Source: Methylophaga sulfidovorans (lineage in GTDB: Bacteria > Pseudomonadota > Gammaproteobacteria > Nitrosococcales > Methylophagaceae). From it: a stretch of DNA of 64,000 nt. The translations under genes and the position numbers were made by a program. Where the stretch lies: NCBI RefSeq assembly GCF_900114205.1, contig NZ_FOSH01000013.1:22212-86211 (forward strand). The letters are read 5' to 3'. Below are positions 1 through 8,831 of this stretch, piece by piece. Within the stretch, counting starts at the first letter, position 1, and every line of letters begins with the position of its first letter. Under the pieces are notes generated by a model, which saw only the letters and a list, made by a program, of their open reading frames with translations, was not told the origin of the DNA and made no database searches.

Positions 1-320
1 TAGATTTTTGTATATTCTAAAAACTGTGAATATCGGTCATAAGCTTGCTGAATATTTTCTTGCCAGGCTTTGGTTTCTTCGGCTTTATCACCACGATGGG
101 TAAGAAGGTTGATCGATGCGATTTTTGCCTGATGTAAATCTCTGTCAGCATTGAGAATTTTCTCATTGGCTGGCATAAATAATTCAGACTGTACCTCGAT
201 GGCGTGGTTTTGTTTACTCATCATCCATAAAAACATCGCAATAACGACGATAATGGTTAACCCCATGACAACAACAGGTATTGAACTTTTCGTTCTGATG
301 CTTTGCAGGTTTATGTTCAT
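1..320 (-). CDS. Methyl-accepting chemotaxis protein, N-terminal part (cut by window edge)
   Basis: Reading the minus strand from the ATG at 318-320 gives an open frame that runs off the left edge of the window. It begins MNINLQSIRTKSSIPVVVMG, has one strong transmembrane helix (about residues 13-33), and then a charged, helical periplasmic segment (EVQSELFMPANEKILNADRD, then a long heptad-like stretch) typical of the four-helix-bundle sensor domain of chemoreceptors. An AGGT ribosome-binding site lies about ten bases before the ATG. The HAMP and signalling domains would lie outside the window, so the assignment rests on the N-terminal architecture alone; a histidine kinase or diguanylate cyclase with the same sensor is possible. 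Confidence 0.6.
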   Translation of the reverse strand, partial: MNINLQSIRTKSSIPVVVMGLTIIVVIAMFLWMMSKQNHAIEVQSELFMPANEKILNADRDLHQAKIASINLLTHRGDKAEETKAWQENIQQAYDRYSQFLEYTKI

Positions 321-514
321 TATTTTTATACCTAATTTGTGATTGAGCCATACATGCTATCGGCCTATACACCTTCAGGTTTAACGTAAATTAATAAATT
401 CACATCCCGTATGCTAATGACCACTAATAAGATTTGCCATTTTGAGATAAGTGACGGCTATCTTTACTTCTAGAATACTTTTAGTTTGTTTAATTTCTGA
501 GTAAAGGACAGATA

Positions 515-1513
515 ATGATTAATGCATATGCTGCTATGAGTCCGGGGGAGGCACTCACGCCTTATTCGTTTGACCCAGGTACTTTAGGGGAGAATGAAGT
601 AGAAATTACAGTTAAGTATTGTGGTATTTGTCACAGTGATATCAGCATGATTGATAATGACTGGGAGCTATCCAGTTACCCTCTTGTTGCTGGTCATGAA
701 GTGGTGGGGGAAATTGCACAAATAGGTTCTGCAGTGAGTGGGTTTAAAGTAGGGCAGAAGGTGGGACTTGGTTGGATTTCCGACTTTTGTGAACAGTGTG
801 ATGAATGTCATACGGGTGATGAAAATTTATGTGCTGACTTAACTGGCACCATCGTCGGTCATCATGGTGGGTTTGCAGATAAAGTGAGAGCCAATGCGAA
901 TAGTGTCATTGCATTGCCTGAGGGCATAGATCTAAAAACCGCTGGACCATTACTTTGTGGCGGTATTACCGTTTTTAATCCACTAGTGCAATTTGGTATC
1001 AAACCTACAGATAAAGTCGCTGTTATCGGTATTGGCGGTCTGGGTCATATGGCATTGCAGTTTCTGAATGCATGGGGATGTGAGATCACGGCTTTTACCA
1101 GCGAGTCAAAAAAACAAGAAGCTATAGATATGGGGGCTCATTATGCGGTTAATTCACGTGATGAGGCTGAGTTATCTTCGCTTGCTGGGAAGTTTGATCT
1201 GATTTTATCGACAGTAAATGTCAAACTTGATTGGAATCTGTTTTTGAGTAAGTTGAAACCACGAGGACGCTTAGTTTTTGTAGGTGCAACTCTCGATCCA
1301 TTAGATGTAATGGTGCCTAATCTCATTGAGGGACAAAAAACTATCTCAGGTTCTGACACAGGCAGTATCAAAACGATTTCTACGATGCTTAATTTTGCTC
1401 AGCGCCATGGCGTAAAACCAGTGATTGAACGTTATCCATTTGAAAAAATTAATGAAGCAATCGACAAGCTTCGTGAGGGTGATGTGCGTTATCGGATTGT
1501 GTTGGAATATTAA
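515..1513 (+). CDS. Zinc-dependent NAD(P) alcohol dehydrogenase (CAD/YahK-like MDR family)
   Basis: A 332-residue medium-chain dehydrogenase that should interconvert alcohols and aldehydes in the cytoplasm. The catalytic-zinc region is visible as GICHSD (Cys39) and GHE (His61), and the structural-zinc lobe as four cysteines in CEQCDECHTGDENLC. The Rossmann fold carries VIGIGGLGHMALQF, the GxGGxGH nucleotide motif of the cinnamyl alcohol dehydrogenase/YahK branch. Length is typical of the family. It stands alone, preceded by a 194-bp spacer with no recognised feature and followed by a terminator-like hairpin, so it is probably monocistronic. In a methylotroph an aldehyde-reducing role is plausible, but the substrate cannot be read from sequence. 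Confidence 0.9.
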   Translation: MINAYAAMSPGEALTPYSFDPGTLGENEVEITVKYCGICHSDISMIDNDWELSSYPLVAGHEVVGEIAQIGSAVSGFKVGQKVGLGWISDFCEQCDECHTGDENLCADLTGTIVGHHGGFADKVRANANSVIALPEGIDLKTAGPLLCGGITVFNPLVQFGIKPTDKVAVIGIGGLGHMALQFLNAWGCEITAFTSESKKQEAIDMGAHYAVNSRDEAELSSLAGKFDLILSTVNVKLDWNLFLSKLKPRGRLVFVGATLDPLDVMVPNLIEGQKTISGSDTGSIKTISTMLNFAQRHGVKPVIERYPFEKINEAIDKLREGDVRYRIVLEY

Positions 1514-1542
1514 GTTAGTCGCATAATTCATAGCGGTTGAAG

Positions 1543-1585
1543 TAAGCCTGTTCAGATGGTTTTTGAGCAGGCTTATTATTTTATA
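1543..1585 (+). terminator. Rho-independent terminator after the alcohol dehydrogenase
   Basis: Arms TAAGCCTGTTCA (1543-1554) and TGAGCAGGCTTA (1564-1575) pair with a single G-T wobble around a 9-base loop and are followed by a T/A-rich tail. Confidence 0.65.
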
Positions 1586-1670
1586 TTATCCAAGCGGTAA
1601 AAAACGCTTGTGGCTTGTTCTGGCATCAGCCTAAAATGGCGCACAATTTATCATCAACGGAGTTAATAAT

Positions 1671-2222
1671 ATGTCAGAACCAGTTTGGTTTAAAACCGCA
1701 GAAGCCACCGTCTTTGCCAGTGAAGATCAAGGTACGGATGCGATGCCTGAAATTTTGATTGGTAGCGTCAAAGGTCCAGCAGGTCATGCGTTTGCAAATT
1801 TAATGGGGCAAACAGAAGGGCATACACGTATGTTTGCGATTCGTGCGACCAATCAACAAGTAAAACCAGCAACAATGATTGTGCCTAAAGTTACTATTAA
1901 ATCAAGTGCTTATGTTGAGTTGTTTGGTGGCCCAGTTCAATCAGCGGTGGCTGATGCGGTATTGGATAGCGTGATCGAAGGTGTTATTCCAAAAGAGCAT
2001 GCAGAAGAATTATGTATTGTTGCTATGATCTGGATTGCTCCAGATGCGGCTGCGAATCCAGATGTGGATCGTAAAGATTTATACCGCACTAATTATGAAG
2101 CGATGAAGTTAGCGATTAAACGTGCGATGTCAGGTTCACCGACAATTGATGAATTGATTGCTAACCGCAACAGCATTCATCATGAAATGTATGACCCTGA
2201 AACCGGCGAGTCTCAGTGGTAA
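1671..2222 (+). CDS. Formaldehyde-activating enzyme homologue (Fae-like)
   Basis: A 183-residue protein that aligns along its length with Fae, which condenses formaldehyde with tetrahydromethanopterin. Shared landmarks are the ILIG..KGPAGHAFAN segment, KPATMIVPKVTIKS, the LFGGPVQSAVADAV helix, EGVIPKEHAEELCIV and the YEAMKLAIKRAMSG helix. In canonical Fae an active-site histidine lies just before the LIIG strand; here the equivalent stretch reads AMPEILIG, so that His appears replaced by Met (residue 25). It is therefore more likely one of the Fae paralogues than the main Fae. It has its own spacer and a strong terminator, with no other C1 genes adjacent. The family call is firm; catalytic activity is doubtful. 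Confidence 0.88.
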   Translation: MSEPVWFKTAEATVFASEDQGTDAMPEILIGSVKGPAGHAFANLMGQTEGHTRMFAIRATNQQVKPATMIVPKVTIKSSAYVELFGGPVQSAVADAVLDSVIEGVIPKEHAEELCIVAMIWIAPDAAANPDVDRKDLYRTNYEAMKLAIKRAMSGSPTIDELIANRNSIHHEMYDPETGESQW

Positions 2223-2240
2223 TCGAACAGAGTTCATAAT

Positions 2241-2270
2241 AAAAAAGCCAGACTTAAGTCTGGCTTTTTT
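2241..2270. terminator. Bidirectional Rho-independent terminator
   Basis: A perfect 30-bp inverted repeat with arms AAAAAAGCCAGACTT and AAGTCTGGCTTTTTT. It lies between the convergent Fae-like gene and the small zinc-ribbon gene and has A and T runs on the two sides, so it can serve both strands. Confidence 0.92.
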
Positions 2271-2278
2271 ATTTGTCT

Positions 2279-2521
2279 TCAATCAACAGGTAGTAAACCC
2301 AGCTTATTTCTATCCGGTAACCTTATATGATGTTCTTTACAGTGAACGATAAGCTTTTGTTCATATAATGGTGACCATCCCGCCTTATTACAGTCATAAC
2401 AACGTTGGCATACAGATAAATGATAGTGGGGAATATAGATTCCTTCATTACGTTGTCTGCCCACCTGAAATTCAGCATCACACATCTGACAATGAGTGAT
2501 TTCTTCAAATTCTTCGGCCAT
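2279..2521 (-). CDS. Small cysteine-rich (zinc-ribbon-like) protein, unknown function
   Basis: An 80-residue protein starting MAEEFEEITHCQMC. I chose the ATG at 2519-2521 because GAGG lies eight bases upstream; the longer frame would run into the neighbouring catalase-like gene. It holds two CxxC pairs (CQMC near the N-terminus, CQRC followed by YDC) and a later HC...HH cluster, consistent with one or two zinc-binding sites and a cytoplasmic location. It follows the catalase-like gene by 31 bp on the same strand, so the two may be co-transcribed. I do not recognise the family, and neither nucleic-acid binding nor an assembly role can be told from the sequence. Confidence 0.6.
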   Translation of the reverse strand: MAEEFEEITHCQMCDAEFQVGRQRNEGIYIPHYHLSVCQRCYDCNKAGWSPLYEQKLIVHCKEHHIRLPDRNKLGLLPVD

Positions 2522-2552
2522 TGCGTCATCCTCTATTTTAGATCGTGCCTGT

Positions 2553-3566
2553 TTATTGACCAGAAAGCCGACGGCCATAGCTAATGGCGTAAGCTGAAGG
2601 CCGGGCAAGCAAAATAGGGTCTTCACTGGCTTCAATACCGTCAGTTAGCGCCAGTGGGTTGAACATGTTTTGTTTTGCAAACTGCTCATCGTTAGGGTCG
2701 ATTGAGTCTATGGTTATTGTGCCTAATCTAACGGTTTGACGTGTTTCTGGCCAAACCACGGTCGGATCAGTCAGGTCATCGCCTTTTTCTGCTATTTGCA
2801 GTGCCAATGTTAACTCTACCTTGCCTTGTTGCAGACGTTTAGGCAATTCTTCAAATAAGTAGTTATTACCAGCTGCAGCGCGTTGTTCATCCGTTAAATA
2901 TTCTGGGCCATTTAAAGGAATAATTTGATATCGACCATACTTAACCTCACCGTCTTTATTGGTGAATTTAAATGCATTTACCCCATAAAACGGTTGTGTT
3001 GCAAAGCTTACTGGGGCTGGTTTTGGGGGTTCTACGAACGTTTTAGCTGCAGGGTGGCTGGCAAGAAATTGCGTTATAGGTTTGGGTGTAGCGGCATCTG
3101 GTCCTGAAGTGGCTACCGCATTAATCAGGCCTAAAAAGTCTTCCGGTGTGGCAGCTGGAAAACGATTGACGGAGATGCTGACAATGTCGGTATAGCTATC
3201 ATCGGCAAGTTGAAAGCGTATGGCGATACCTTTTGGGAATGAGCTTGGATTGGTATCGGCTATATCAGGAATGCCTGTTGTGTTAGAAAACCGTATGGTC
3301 ACTGGTGTGGAAGCTGATTGCAAATGTTGAGCCATTGAGACAGATGATGCTTCTGAGCTGGGTGTAAACTCGCCCAAAACGACAACCCCCTTAGCATGAT
3401 TCTTTCTGATACCAGGGTGTGGCCCTGCGATGGTAGTTAATGTATCAACCAGCTGTTCAACGACGGGTTTGTCAGTGTCATCACCTGCAACGGCTGAGGA
3501 TAAAGGAAAAAAGACGAGGGAGGACATAAGGAAAGCATGTTTTAACATGTTGGATGAGATAGACAT
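2553..3566 (-). CDS. Exported catalase-family heme peroxidase (short, SrpA-like)
   Basis: A 337-residue catalase-fold protein. The ATG at 3564-3566 is preferred because GGAAA sits eight bases upstream and it begins a clear signal peptide (MSISSNMLKHAFLMSSLVFF, cleaved near AVA-GDD), placing the enzyme in the periplasm. The distal catalytic histidine is in RKNHAKG (His57), followed by the PVTIRFSNTTG strand of catalases; the proximal heme tyrosine is in the C-terminal RPSAYAISYGRR. At about 340 residues it is the short catalase-related form rather than a full monofunctional catalase, and such proteins usually show peroxidase activity with organic peroxides. It may be co-transcribed with the small Cys-rich gene downstream. 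Confidence 0.85.
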   Translation of the reverse strand: MSISSNMLKHAFLMSSLVFFPLSSAVAGDDTDKPVVEQLVDTLTTIAGPHPGIRKNHAKGVVVLGEFTPSSEASSVSMAQHLQSASTPVTIRFSNTTGIPDIADTNPSSFPKGIAIRFQLADDSYTDIVSISVNRFPAATPEDFLGLINAVATSGPDAATPKPITQFLASHPAAKTFVEPPKPAPVSFATQPFYGVNAFKFTNKDGEVKYGRYQIIPLNGPEYLTDEQRAAAGNNYLFEELPKRLQQGKVELTLALQIAEKGDDLTDPTVVWPETRQTVRLGTITIDSIDPNDEQFAKQNMFNPLALTDGIEASEDPILLARPSAYAISYGRRLSGQ

Positions 3567-3700
3567 GAGCGTATTTCCATATATAAGTAAAACCGAAGAA
3601 GTTAAGTAAGTATGACTACAAAAACATAACAATAATTCTGATAAGCATAGATATCATGCACTAATAAGTCATAGAATAGGGCGTAGATAACATTGGATGT

Positions 3701-5017
3701 ATGCCCGTGACTCAGAAACGTCAAGATCACAATATCAGCTTGTTTAAAGAAAATATTTATCAATCTATTATTGATTCAAGTTTTGATGCCATTATTTGTA
3801 AGACCTTGGATGGTACTATTCTTAGCTGGAACCCAGCCGCAGAAAGAATTTTTGGTTATACCGCCGATGAAATGATAGGCGAGTACATGATCAAAGTTTT
3901 TCCAGAAAATAAACTTCATGAAGAAGCCGAGATATTAAAAAAATTAGGTCGAGGTGAAGTAGTTGAGCATTTCCAGACAATTCGCAAGCATAAGTCTGGA
4001 CGATTGATTGATGTCTCTGTCACAATTTCGCCGGTATTTGATGCGTTGGGCACTATTGTTGCTGCATCTCAGGTGGCCAGAGATATTACTGAGCAGGTGA
4101 AAGCGATTCGCCTCAGTCAGGAATGCCGTGCAATTGTCGAAACATCCGAAGACGCGATTTACAGTATTTCACTCGATGGTACGCTGACAAGCTGGAATAT
4201 TGGTGCTGAACATATCTTTGGCTATACCGCTAAACAGATTCTCGGAAAGTCGATATCGATCCTTCACGATGACGACGATGAGCAGGCAGACTTCGTACTT
4301 GAGAACATTAAAGCGGGCAAAAGCCTGGAGCATTACAAGACCACCCGAAAAAATAAAGAAGGGAAAATCATTAACGTGTCTGAAACCGCTTCACCATTAT
4401 TCGACCAAAATCATAATGTCATCGGTGGTTCTATCATTGCCAGAGATATCACGCATGATATCGAGACGCAGCAACTTATATGGAAACAAGCGAATTACGA
4501 CAATCTGACAGGACTTGCCAACCGGGATTTATTTTTAAAATCATTGTCACATGAAATGGAAATGGTTCAAGACTCTATTTCACGCGATAACCTGGTGTTG
4601 TTATTCCTCGATTTAGATAATTTTAAAGACTTTAATGATAATTATGGTCATGATTTTGGTGATGAAGTACTGCGTCATGCAGCTGAAGTACTGACAAAAA
4701 CCTGTCGTAATGCTGATTTGATTGCTCGCTACGCCGGCGATGAGTTTATTATTTTGTTGTCCGGTGAGTTTCCACAAAAAGATTTGAAACGCTTCCTCGA
4801 CAGATTAATCAGTAAACTAAATGTGCCATATCCTATAAATGGTATCGATTGTCGTTTATCAGTAAGTATCGGCATTGTGCAGTATCCAAATGATGCCGAT
4901 GCGATTTCAGATTTACTGAAAAAAGCAGATCAGGCGATGTATGCAGCAAAAGCCGCAGGTCGGAACCAATATCAGTATTATGTCGACGGTCATTCTACTA
5001 ATGTGGTGCTTGATTAA
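3701..5017 (+). CDS. PAS-PAS-GGDEF diguanylate cyclase
   Basis: A 438-residue cytoplasmic signalling protein. Two consecutive PAS domains (about residues 18-135 and 140-255) each show the FDAII/EDAIYSISLDGT...W N...A..IFGYT pattern and end in a PAC motif (VARDIT, IARDIT). A GGDEF domain follows (about 270-430) with DNLTGLANR, DLDNFKDFND, and the signature as YAGDEF (residues 345-349). The AGDEF variant keeps the catalytic Asp/Glu, so cyclic-di-GMP synthesis is expected. There is no transmembrane segment. It is divergently placed relative to the catalase-like gene with about 130 bp between them, so the two could share regulation by redox or ligand signals. The Shine-Dalgarno sequence is weak. 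Confidence 0.9.
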   Translation: MPVTQKRQDHNISLFKENIYQSIIDSSFDAIICKTLDGTILSWNPAAERIFGYTADEMIGEYMIKVFPENKLHEEAEILKKLGRGEVVEHFQTIRKHKSGRLIDVSVTISPVFDALGTIVAASQVARDITEQVKAIRLSQECRAIVETSEDAIYSISLDGTLTSWNIGAEHIFGYTAKQILGKSISILHDDDDEQADFVLENIKAGKSLEHYKTTRKNKEGKIINVSETASPLFDQNHNVIGGSIIARDITHDIETQQLIWKQANYDNLTGLANRDLFLKSLSHEMEMVQDSISRDNLVLLFLDLDNFKDFNDNYGHDFGDEVLRHAAEVLTKTCRNADLIARYAGDEFIILLSGEFPQKDLKRFLDRLISKLNVPYPINGIDCRLSVSIGIVQYPNDADAISDLLKKADQAMYAAKAAGRNQYQYYVDGHSTNVVLD

Positions 5018-5172
5018 CCACGAAAGCGGCTATCTTGCTTTGCTTAAGTTTCAGAGCAGCGAATTGATTTAGACATTCCACACCGTTATTTCTATCGTCA
5101 TGGTGCTGTCCGGCACTGTGGTGAAATATCGATTGTCATAACCTATAAATTAAATCTCACATAAGGGTTTTA

Positions 5173-6135
5173 ATGAAACAAAAACAACTTATTATTGGTG
5201 GCGTGCTTGGCCTTGCCGTTGTCTCTGGCTATTTTTATGCCAATCATGCCAAACATGAGTTAGTGAAAGAACGCATTGATACAGAGCTAACCATGATGGA
5301 TGGAACAAGTCCGGTGAAATATGGAGCACTACAAACCTCTTTGTTTTCAAATGCGGTGACATTAAAAAATGTCACGATAGATATGTCTGGTTTGCAAAAC
5401 ATGGCGGGTAATAATGCACCTAATGTGGTCAGTATTGAATCAGTCACTGTCGATAGTAAGGTCGGATTATCCTCACTGGAATCCTCCAAATTACCCGATC
5501 AGCTTGAAGTAAGTTTAAGCGGTATAGCAACAGAAGTGGATTTTAAGCTCTTAGCTGAGAGTAGTGTCAAACCAGTTGAGAAAGCGGTTTATCGAACCAT
5601 AGATACCTTAACAGAAGGCAAACCGACAACGGATTTCTATCTGGAGTATGACTATTCCCCAGCAAAAGGTAATACACGACCATTTGTCGACATCAAGTTA
5701 AAATCCGAATTGAACAAAGTGGTGGGCATGGAAGTGAAGGCGGAAATAGAAAATATGCCGCTGGATCCTGTTGTATTGATGTTCGGCGGTATGCAAAGAG
5801 CACTGATACATCACTTTGAGCTGGTAATAAAAGACGAAGGTAAGACAACGGATCTGCTGATAGAAAATATGGCAAAGCAGATGAATATGAGCGAAGAGCA
5901 GTTTGAAGATGAGCTGACTAAGGAGCTGAAGAAAGACATCGAATATAGCCATCAATCCATCGAGAAAATGTTTTACAGTGCCGTTGAAGACTTTATCGAT
6001 GATCGCCATGAATTCAAGATAGAGCTGACACCAAAAACGCCAATGACGATTGAAGATATTCAGCAAGTCGCTTTATTTGCAGCTGATAAAGACGAAATTG
6101 AGCGTGAGTTAAATCTTAAAATTAAGGGCAAATAA
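5173..6135 (+). CDS. Membrane-anchored periplasmic protein of unknown function
   Basis: A 320-residue protein with a single N-terminal hydrophobic helix (LIIGGVLGLAVVSGYFYA, residues 5-22) and no cleavage site, followed by a largely beta-rich then acidic helical region. The early part (YGALQTSLFSNAVTLKNVTI, VSIESVTVD) resembles the repeated beta strands of AsmA/YdgA-like periplasmic proteins, but I cannot place it in a named family. Preceded by AAGGG seven bases from the ATG. It is monocistronic and convergent with the esterase gene across a hairpin terminator. The 155-bp spacer upstream shows nothing recognisable. Confidence 0.7.
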   Translation: MKQKQLIIGGVLGLAVVSGYFYANHAKHELVKERIDTELTMMDGTSPVKYGALQTSLFSNAVTLKNVTIDMSGLQNMAGNNAPNVVSIESVTVDSKVGLSSLESSKLPDQLEVSLSGIATEVDFKLLAESSVKPVEKAVYRTIDTLTEGKPTTDFYLEYDYSPAKGNTRPFVDIKLKSELNKVVGMEVKAEIENMPLDPVVLMFGGMQRALIHHFELVIKDEGKTTDLLIENMAKQMNMSEEQFEDELTKELKKDIEYSHQSIEKMFYSAVEDFIDDRHEFKIELTPKTPMTIEDIQQVALFAADKDEIERELNLKIKGK

Positions 6136-6145
6136 GTCTGGTTGT

Positions 6146-6177
6146 AAACGTCGTGGTCAAAATTGACCACGATGTTT
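6146..6177. terminator. Bidirectional terminator hairpin
   Basis: TCGTGGTCAA (6151-6160) pairs with TTGACCACGA (6163-6172), and the stem is extended by the flanking AAAC/GTTT. It lies between two convergent genes and overlaps the stop codon of the esterase gene. Confidence 0.75.
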
Positions 6178-7045
6178 ATTGTTTTTTATCCATAGATGGA
6201 CTTAGATGATCGGCAATAACAGGATCCAGTCCTGACATAAATTTCTCAATGCTCTGTGTGTAGGCATTGTCTCTGCCGATTTCTTCTAAGGTCTCATTAT
6301 GAGTCATGTCCAGCTTAAGCAATTCAGCTTTACTGCCAGTATCATTCACTTTATCAACAAAGCGCGTTGAATTATCGCAGGCATAGGGTCGCTGAAGCGA
6401 ACATACAACAAACATAGGCACTTCATCACCATCTACATAATTTATCGGTGATGCCTGTTGCCAGTATGTTGGTTGGTTGCCAAACGCTTTATCATAAAAT
6501 TCAACGTGCTTATGCTGCATTAGCGAGACTAAATCCAATACCTGACTATCGATAATTAAACTGCCTAACCAGGGACGAAGTGAGTTCTGTTCGCTGAAGG
6601 TTTGCTTAGTTGTCAGCAATGCGAGCAAATGTGCGCCAGCTGAATGACCGAGCAAGATGGCTTTATCCGCATCGCCGCCCCATGACTCAGCCTGTTGTTG
6701 CACGGTTTTTAATGCCAAAGCCAGATCGTTAGCCTGGGTCACTGGATCGACCTCAGGGACTAAACGGTAATTGGCTGAAACAATAATAAATCCACGATTG
6801 AGCCAGCGATCAATCTTACTTTTGATTAAACCGGTAGCCCGTTTATCGCCAAACTGCCAGGCACCACCGTGAATTAAAAATAAAATGGGTGCATTGTCAG
6901 CATTGCCAGGTAAATAGACATCCATGGTTTGGAGTGGCGAGTCACCATAAGCCAGGTCACGAATCATATCGACGTGATTCTCTGCTGATAACAAAGGACG
7001 GGCCATCAGTAACAGCAATAATCCAGCGAAGATATTCAATTTCAT
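6176..7045 (-). CDS. Exported alpha/beta-hydrolase esterase
   Basis: A 289-residue esterase/lipase of the HGG (hormone-sensitive-lipase-like) group. The oxyanion-hole motif is LIHGGAWQFGDKR and the nucleophile elbow is GHSAGAH; the late Asp and His of the triad are probably in the CSLQRPYACDNS...DMTHNETLEEIG region. The start is the ATG at 7043-7045: AAAGGA lies eight bases upstream, whereas the longer frame begins at a TTG. The N-terminus (MKLNIFAGLLLLLMARPLLS) is a signal peptide, so it acts in the periplasm or outside. It is convergent with the upstream unknown and divergent from the metal-resistance cluster. Substrate unknown. Confidence 0.83.
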   Translation of the reverse strand: MKLNIFAGLLLLLMARPLLSAENHVDMIRDLAYGDSPLQTMDVYLPGNADNAPILFLIHGGAWQFGDKRATGLIKSKIDRWLNRGFIIVSANYRLVPEVDPVTQANDLALALKTVQQQAESWGGDADKAILLGHSAGAHLLALLTTKQTFSEQNSLRPWLGSLIIDSQVLDLVSLMQHKHVEFYDKAFGNQPTYWQQASPINYVDGDEVPMFVVCSLQRPYACDNSTRFVDKVNDTGSKAELLKLDMTHNETLEEIGRDNAYTQSIEKFMSGLDPVIADHLSPSMDKKQ

Positions 7046-7129
7046 CAGCTTATCCTTTATCAAATTGTTCAGCGGTTTATCCGGTAAATTTGTTTTATCT
7101 GAATCTGAGTTTCAGTTATCCTAGCAGCC

Positions 7130-7456
7130 ATGATGAACATCAGAATTTTTTTATACAGCTTAATTATGATGATGGTGCTGCAGTCCAGCATTGTCGCTGC
7201 TGATGTGCATCATATTATTTTTGACGAACAAGATAATCATAGTCTTATCGATCCTATCGCTGATGATAGTCCGGATGCTGTGCATATCGATGCCGACCAT
7301 CATCAATGTGGTCATAGTCACTGTGTACATTTTGTTGCTGTGCCGCATGTAGTCAATTTATCGCTGTCTTCATTCAAAGACGCTTTTTTCAGTCGTTACC
7401 AATACACGGCAAGATCGGGTTCTATCAGCTCGATGTACCGTCCTCCAAAAGCCTGA
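7130..7456 (+). CDS. Histidine-rich periplasmic protein heading the czc operon
   Basis: A 108-residue exported protein: signal peptide MMNIRIFLYSLIMMMVLQSS with cleavage near VAA-DV, then an Asp/His-rich stretch including VHHII, HIDADHHQCGHSHCVHFV. The HxxCxHxHCxH cluster should bind transition metals such as zinc, cobalt or copper. It lies 67 bp ahead of the CzcCBA-type efflux genes on the same strand, the position often held by small CzcI/CopL-like periplasmic proteins in metal-resistance operons. I do not see enough similarity to name the family. The likely role is metal buffering or sensing in the periplasm, which is inferred from composition and context. Confidence 0.7.
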   Translation: MMNIRIFLYSLIMMMVLQSSIVAADVHHIIFDEQDNHSLIDPIADDSPDAVHIDADHHQCGHSHCVHFVAVPHVVNLSLSSFKDAFFSRYQYTARSGSISSMYRPPKA

Positions 7457-7523
7457 TTCTGATCTAACACTTCCGCTCATCACCTATGCGTGATGAAAGA
7501 GTATTTATTTCAGGATTCATATC

Positions 7524-8831
7524 ATGAAACCCATCTATACCTATGGGCAAACGCCTTTACTGCGTATGTGCCTTTATTGTGCTTTCAGTTTGTTTATTGT
7601 GTCGTTTCAGGCACATGCCGCAACAGACACCACATTGACATTAGCTGAAGCCATTAAAAAAACGCTGAATCAAAATCCCTCACTTAATGTCTTTCCAGTT
7701 CGTGAACAAGGCCTGCAAGCTGAGCGTGAAACAGCGCAGCTATCACCGGCTTATCGCGTTGGTGCTGAACTGGAAAACGTGGCTGGTACAGGTCAACTCA
7801 GCGGTACTAAGTCGGCAGAGCTCACGGTGTCTTTATCTTCTGTGCTGGAGCTTGGTGGCAAAAAACAAGCCAGGGTCACTGTGGTTGATCAAAAGCTGGC
7901 ACTGACTCAAATTAAAAAACAGATTGCTTCGCTTGATTTATTAAGTACGGTCACCAAAAACTATATTCAGTTATTGATTGATAAGCAGCGAATACAGCTT
8001 GCTAAAGAAGAAGTCTCTCTTGCCCAAGCTACGGCTGATGAAGTGAATAAACGGGTCAGGGCAGCGATTGCGCCTAAGGCTGATTATGCCCGTGCGGTGG
8101 CTGCCGTTGAGCAGGCCAGATTAAATGTCTCACGTGTCGAGCAGCGAATGCATGCCCATAAAATGGCCTTAGCTAATTTATGGGGGGAGATGCAACCGCA
8201 ATTTAATAAGGTAGCTGGTTCCTTGTTTGATTACGGCAGCAGCAGATCGTTTGAGTCACTGTTCGAACGAGTCAAAAATAATCCGTCGTTGGAATTTTTT
8301 GCTGCTGAAACACGTTTAAAAGAATCCGAAATTCGTTTGGCAAAAACTCAACAGCAGGCCGATATCGATTGGTCGGTTGGTATTCGGCGAAGTGCTGATA
8401 TTGATGAATCTGCGTTGGTAGCAGGGTTTTCTGTGCCGTTATTTGCAGAAAAACGTGCTGAGTCAGCGGTGAAATCAGCATTGGCAGCAAGAAATGAAAT
8501 AACGTTTCGCCAACAAGACTTCCTGCTGCGTATACATACGCAACTGTATCAGGCATACACCGCAAGGGAGCAGGCAATTACCTCGGCCACGACCTTGCGA
8601 CAATCCATCATTCCACAGTTGGCCGACGCCTTAACTCAAACCAAAACAGCTTACCAACGGGGCCTGTATAGCTATCTCGATTTTCTCACAGCAAGACAAG
8701 AGCTGCTTAATGCCAAGCGTGCTCTGATAGAGGCGTCAGCTGATGCTTTATTGCTCGCGGCGGAAATTGAACAGCTGACAGCAGAACCGTTATTAATCGA
8801 ACAAAATAATGTGGGTATAAGTAATGATTAA
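7524..8831 (+). CDS. czcC: CzcC-like outer-membrane efflux channel
   Basis: A 435-residue TolC-superfamily protein, the outer-membrane channel of a tripartite heavy-metal exporter. After a signal peptide (about residues 8-33, ending QAHA-ATD) come the paired repeats of the OEP domain: LTLAEAIKKTLNQNPSLNV at the start, GAELENVAGTGQLSGTKSAELTVSLSSVLELGGK, long coiled-coil helices, and the second repeat with AYQRGLYSYLDFLTARQELLNAKRALIEA near the C-terminus. The ELGGK-type strand and IENVAG-like motif are typical of the CzcC branch. The gene overlaps the start of the adaptor gene by 8 bp, indicating translational coupling. Confidence 0.92.
   Translation: MKPIYTYGQTPLLRMCLYCAFSLFIVSFQAHAATDTTLTLAEAIKKTLNQNPSLNVFPVREQGLQAERETAQLSPAYRVGAELENVAGTGQLSGTKSAELTVSLSSVLELGGKKQARVTVVDQKLALTQIKKQIASLDLLSTVTKNYIQLLIDKQRIQLAKEEVSLAQATADEVNKRVRAAIAPKADYARAVAAVEQARLNVSRVEQRMHAHKMALANLWGEMQPQFNKVAGSLFDYGSSRSFESLFERVKNNPSLEFFAAETRLKESEIRLAKTQQQADIDWSVGIRRSADIDESALVAGFSVPLFAEKRAESAVKSALAARNEITFRQQDFLLRIHTQLYQAYTAREQAITSATTLRQSIIPQLADALTQTKTAYQRGLYSYLDFLTARQELLNAKRALIEASADALLLAAEIEQLTAEPLLIEQNNVGISND

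Noticed and set aside
151..342. Plus-strand frame at the left edge
   Set aside because: Antisense to the chemoreceptor N-terminus, which has better protein features and a ribosome-binding site.
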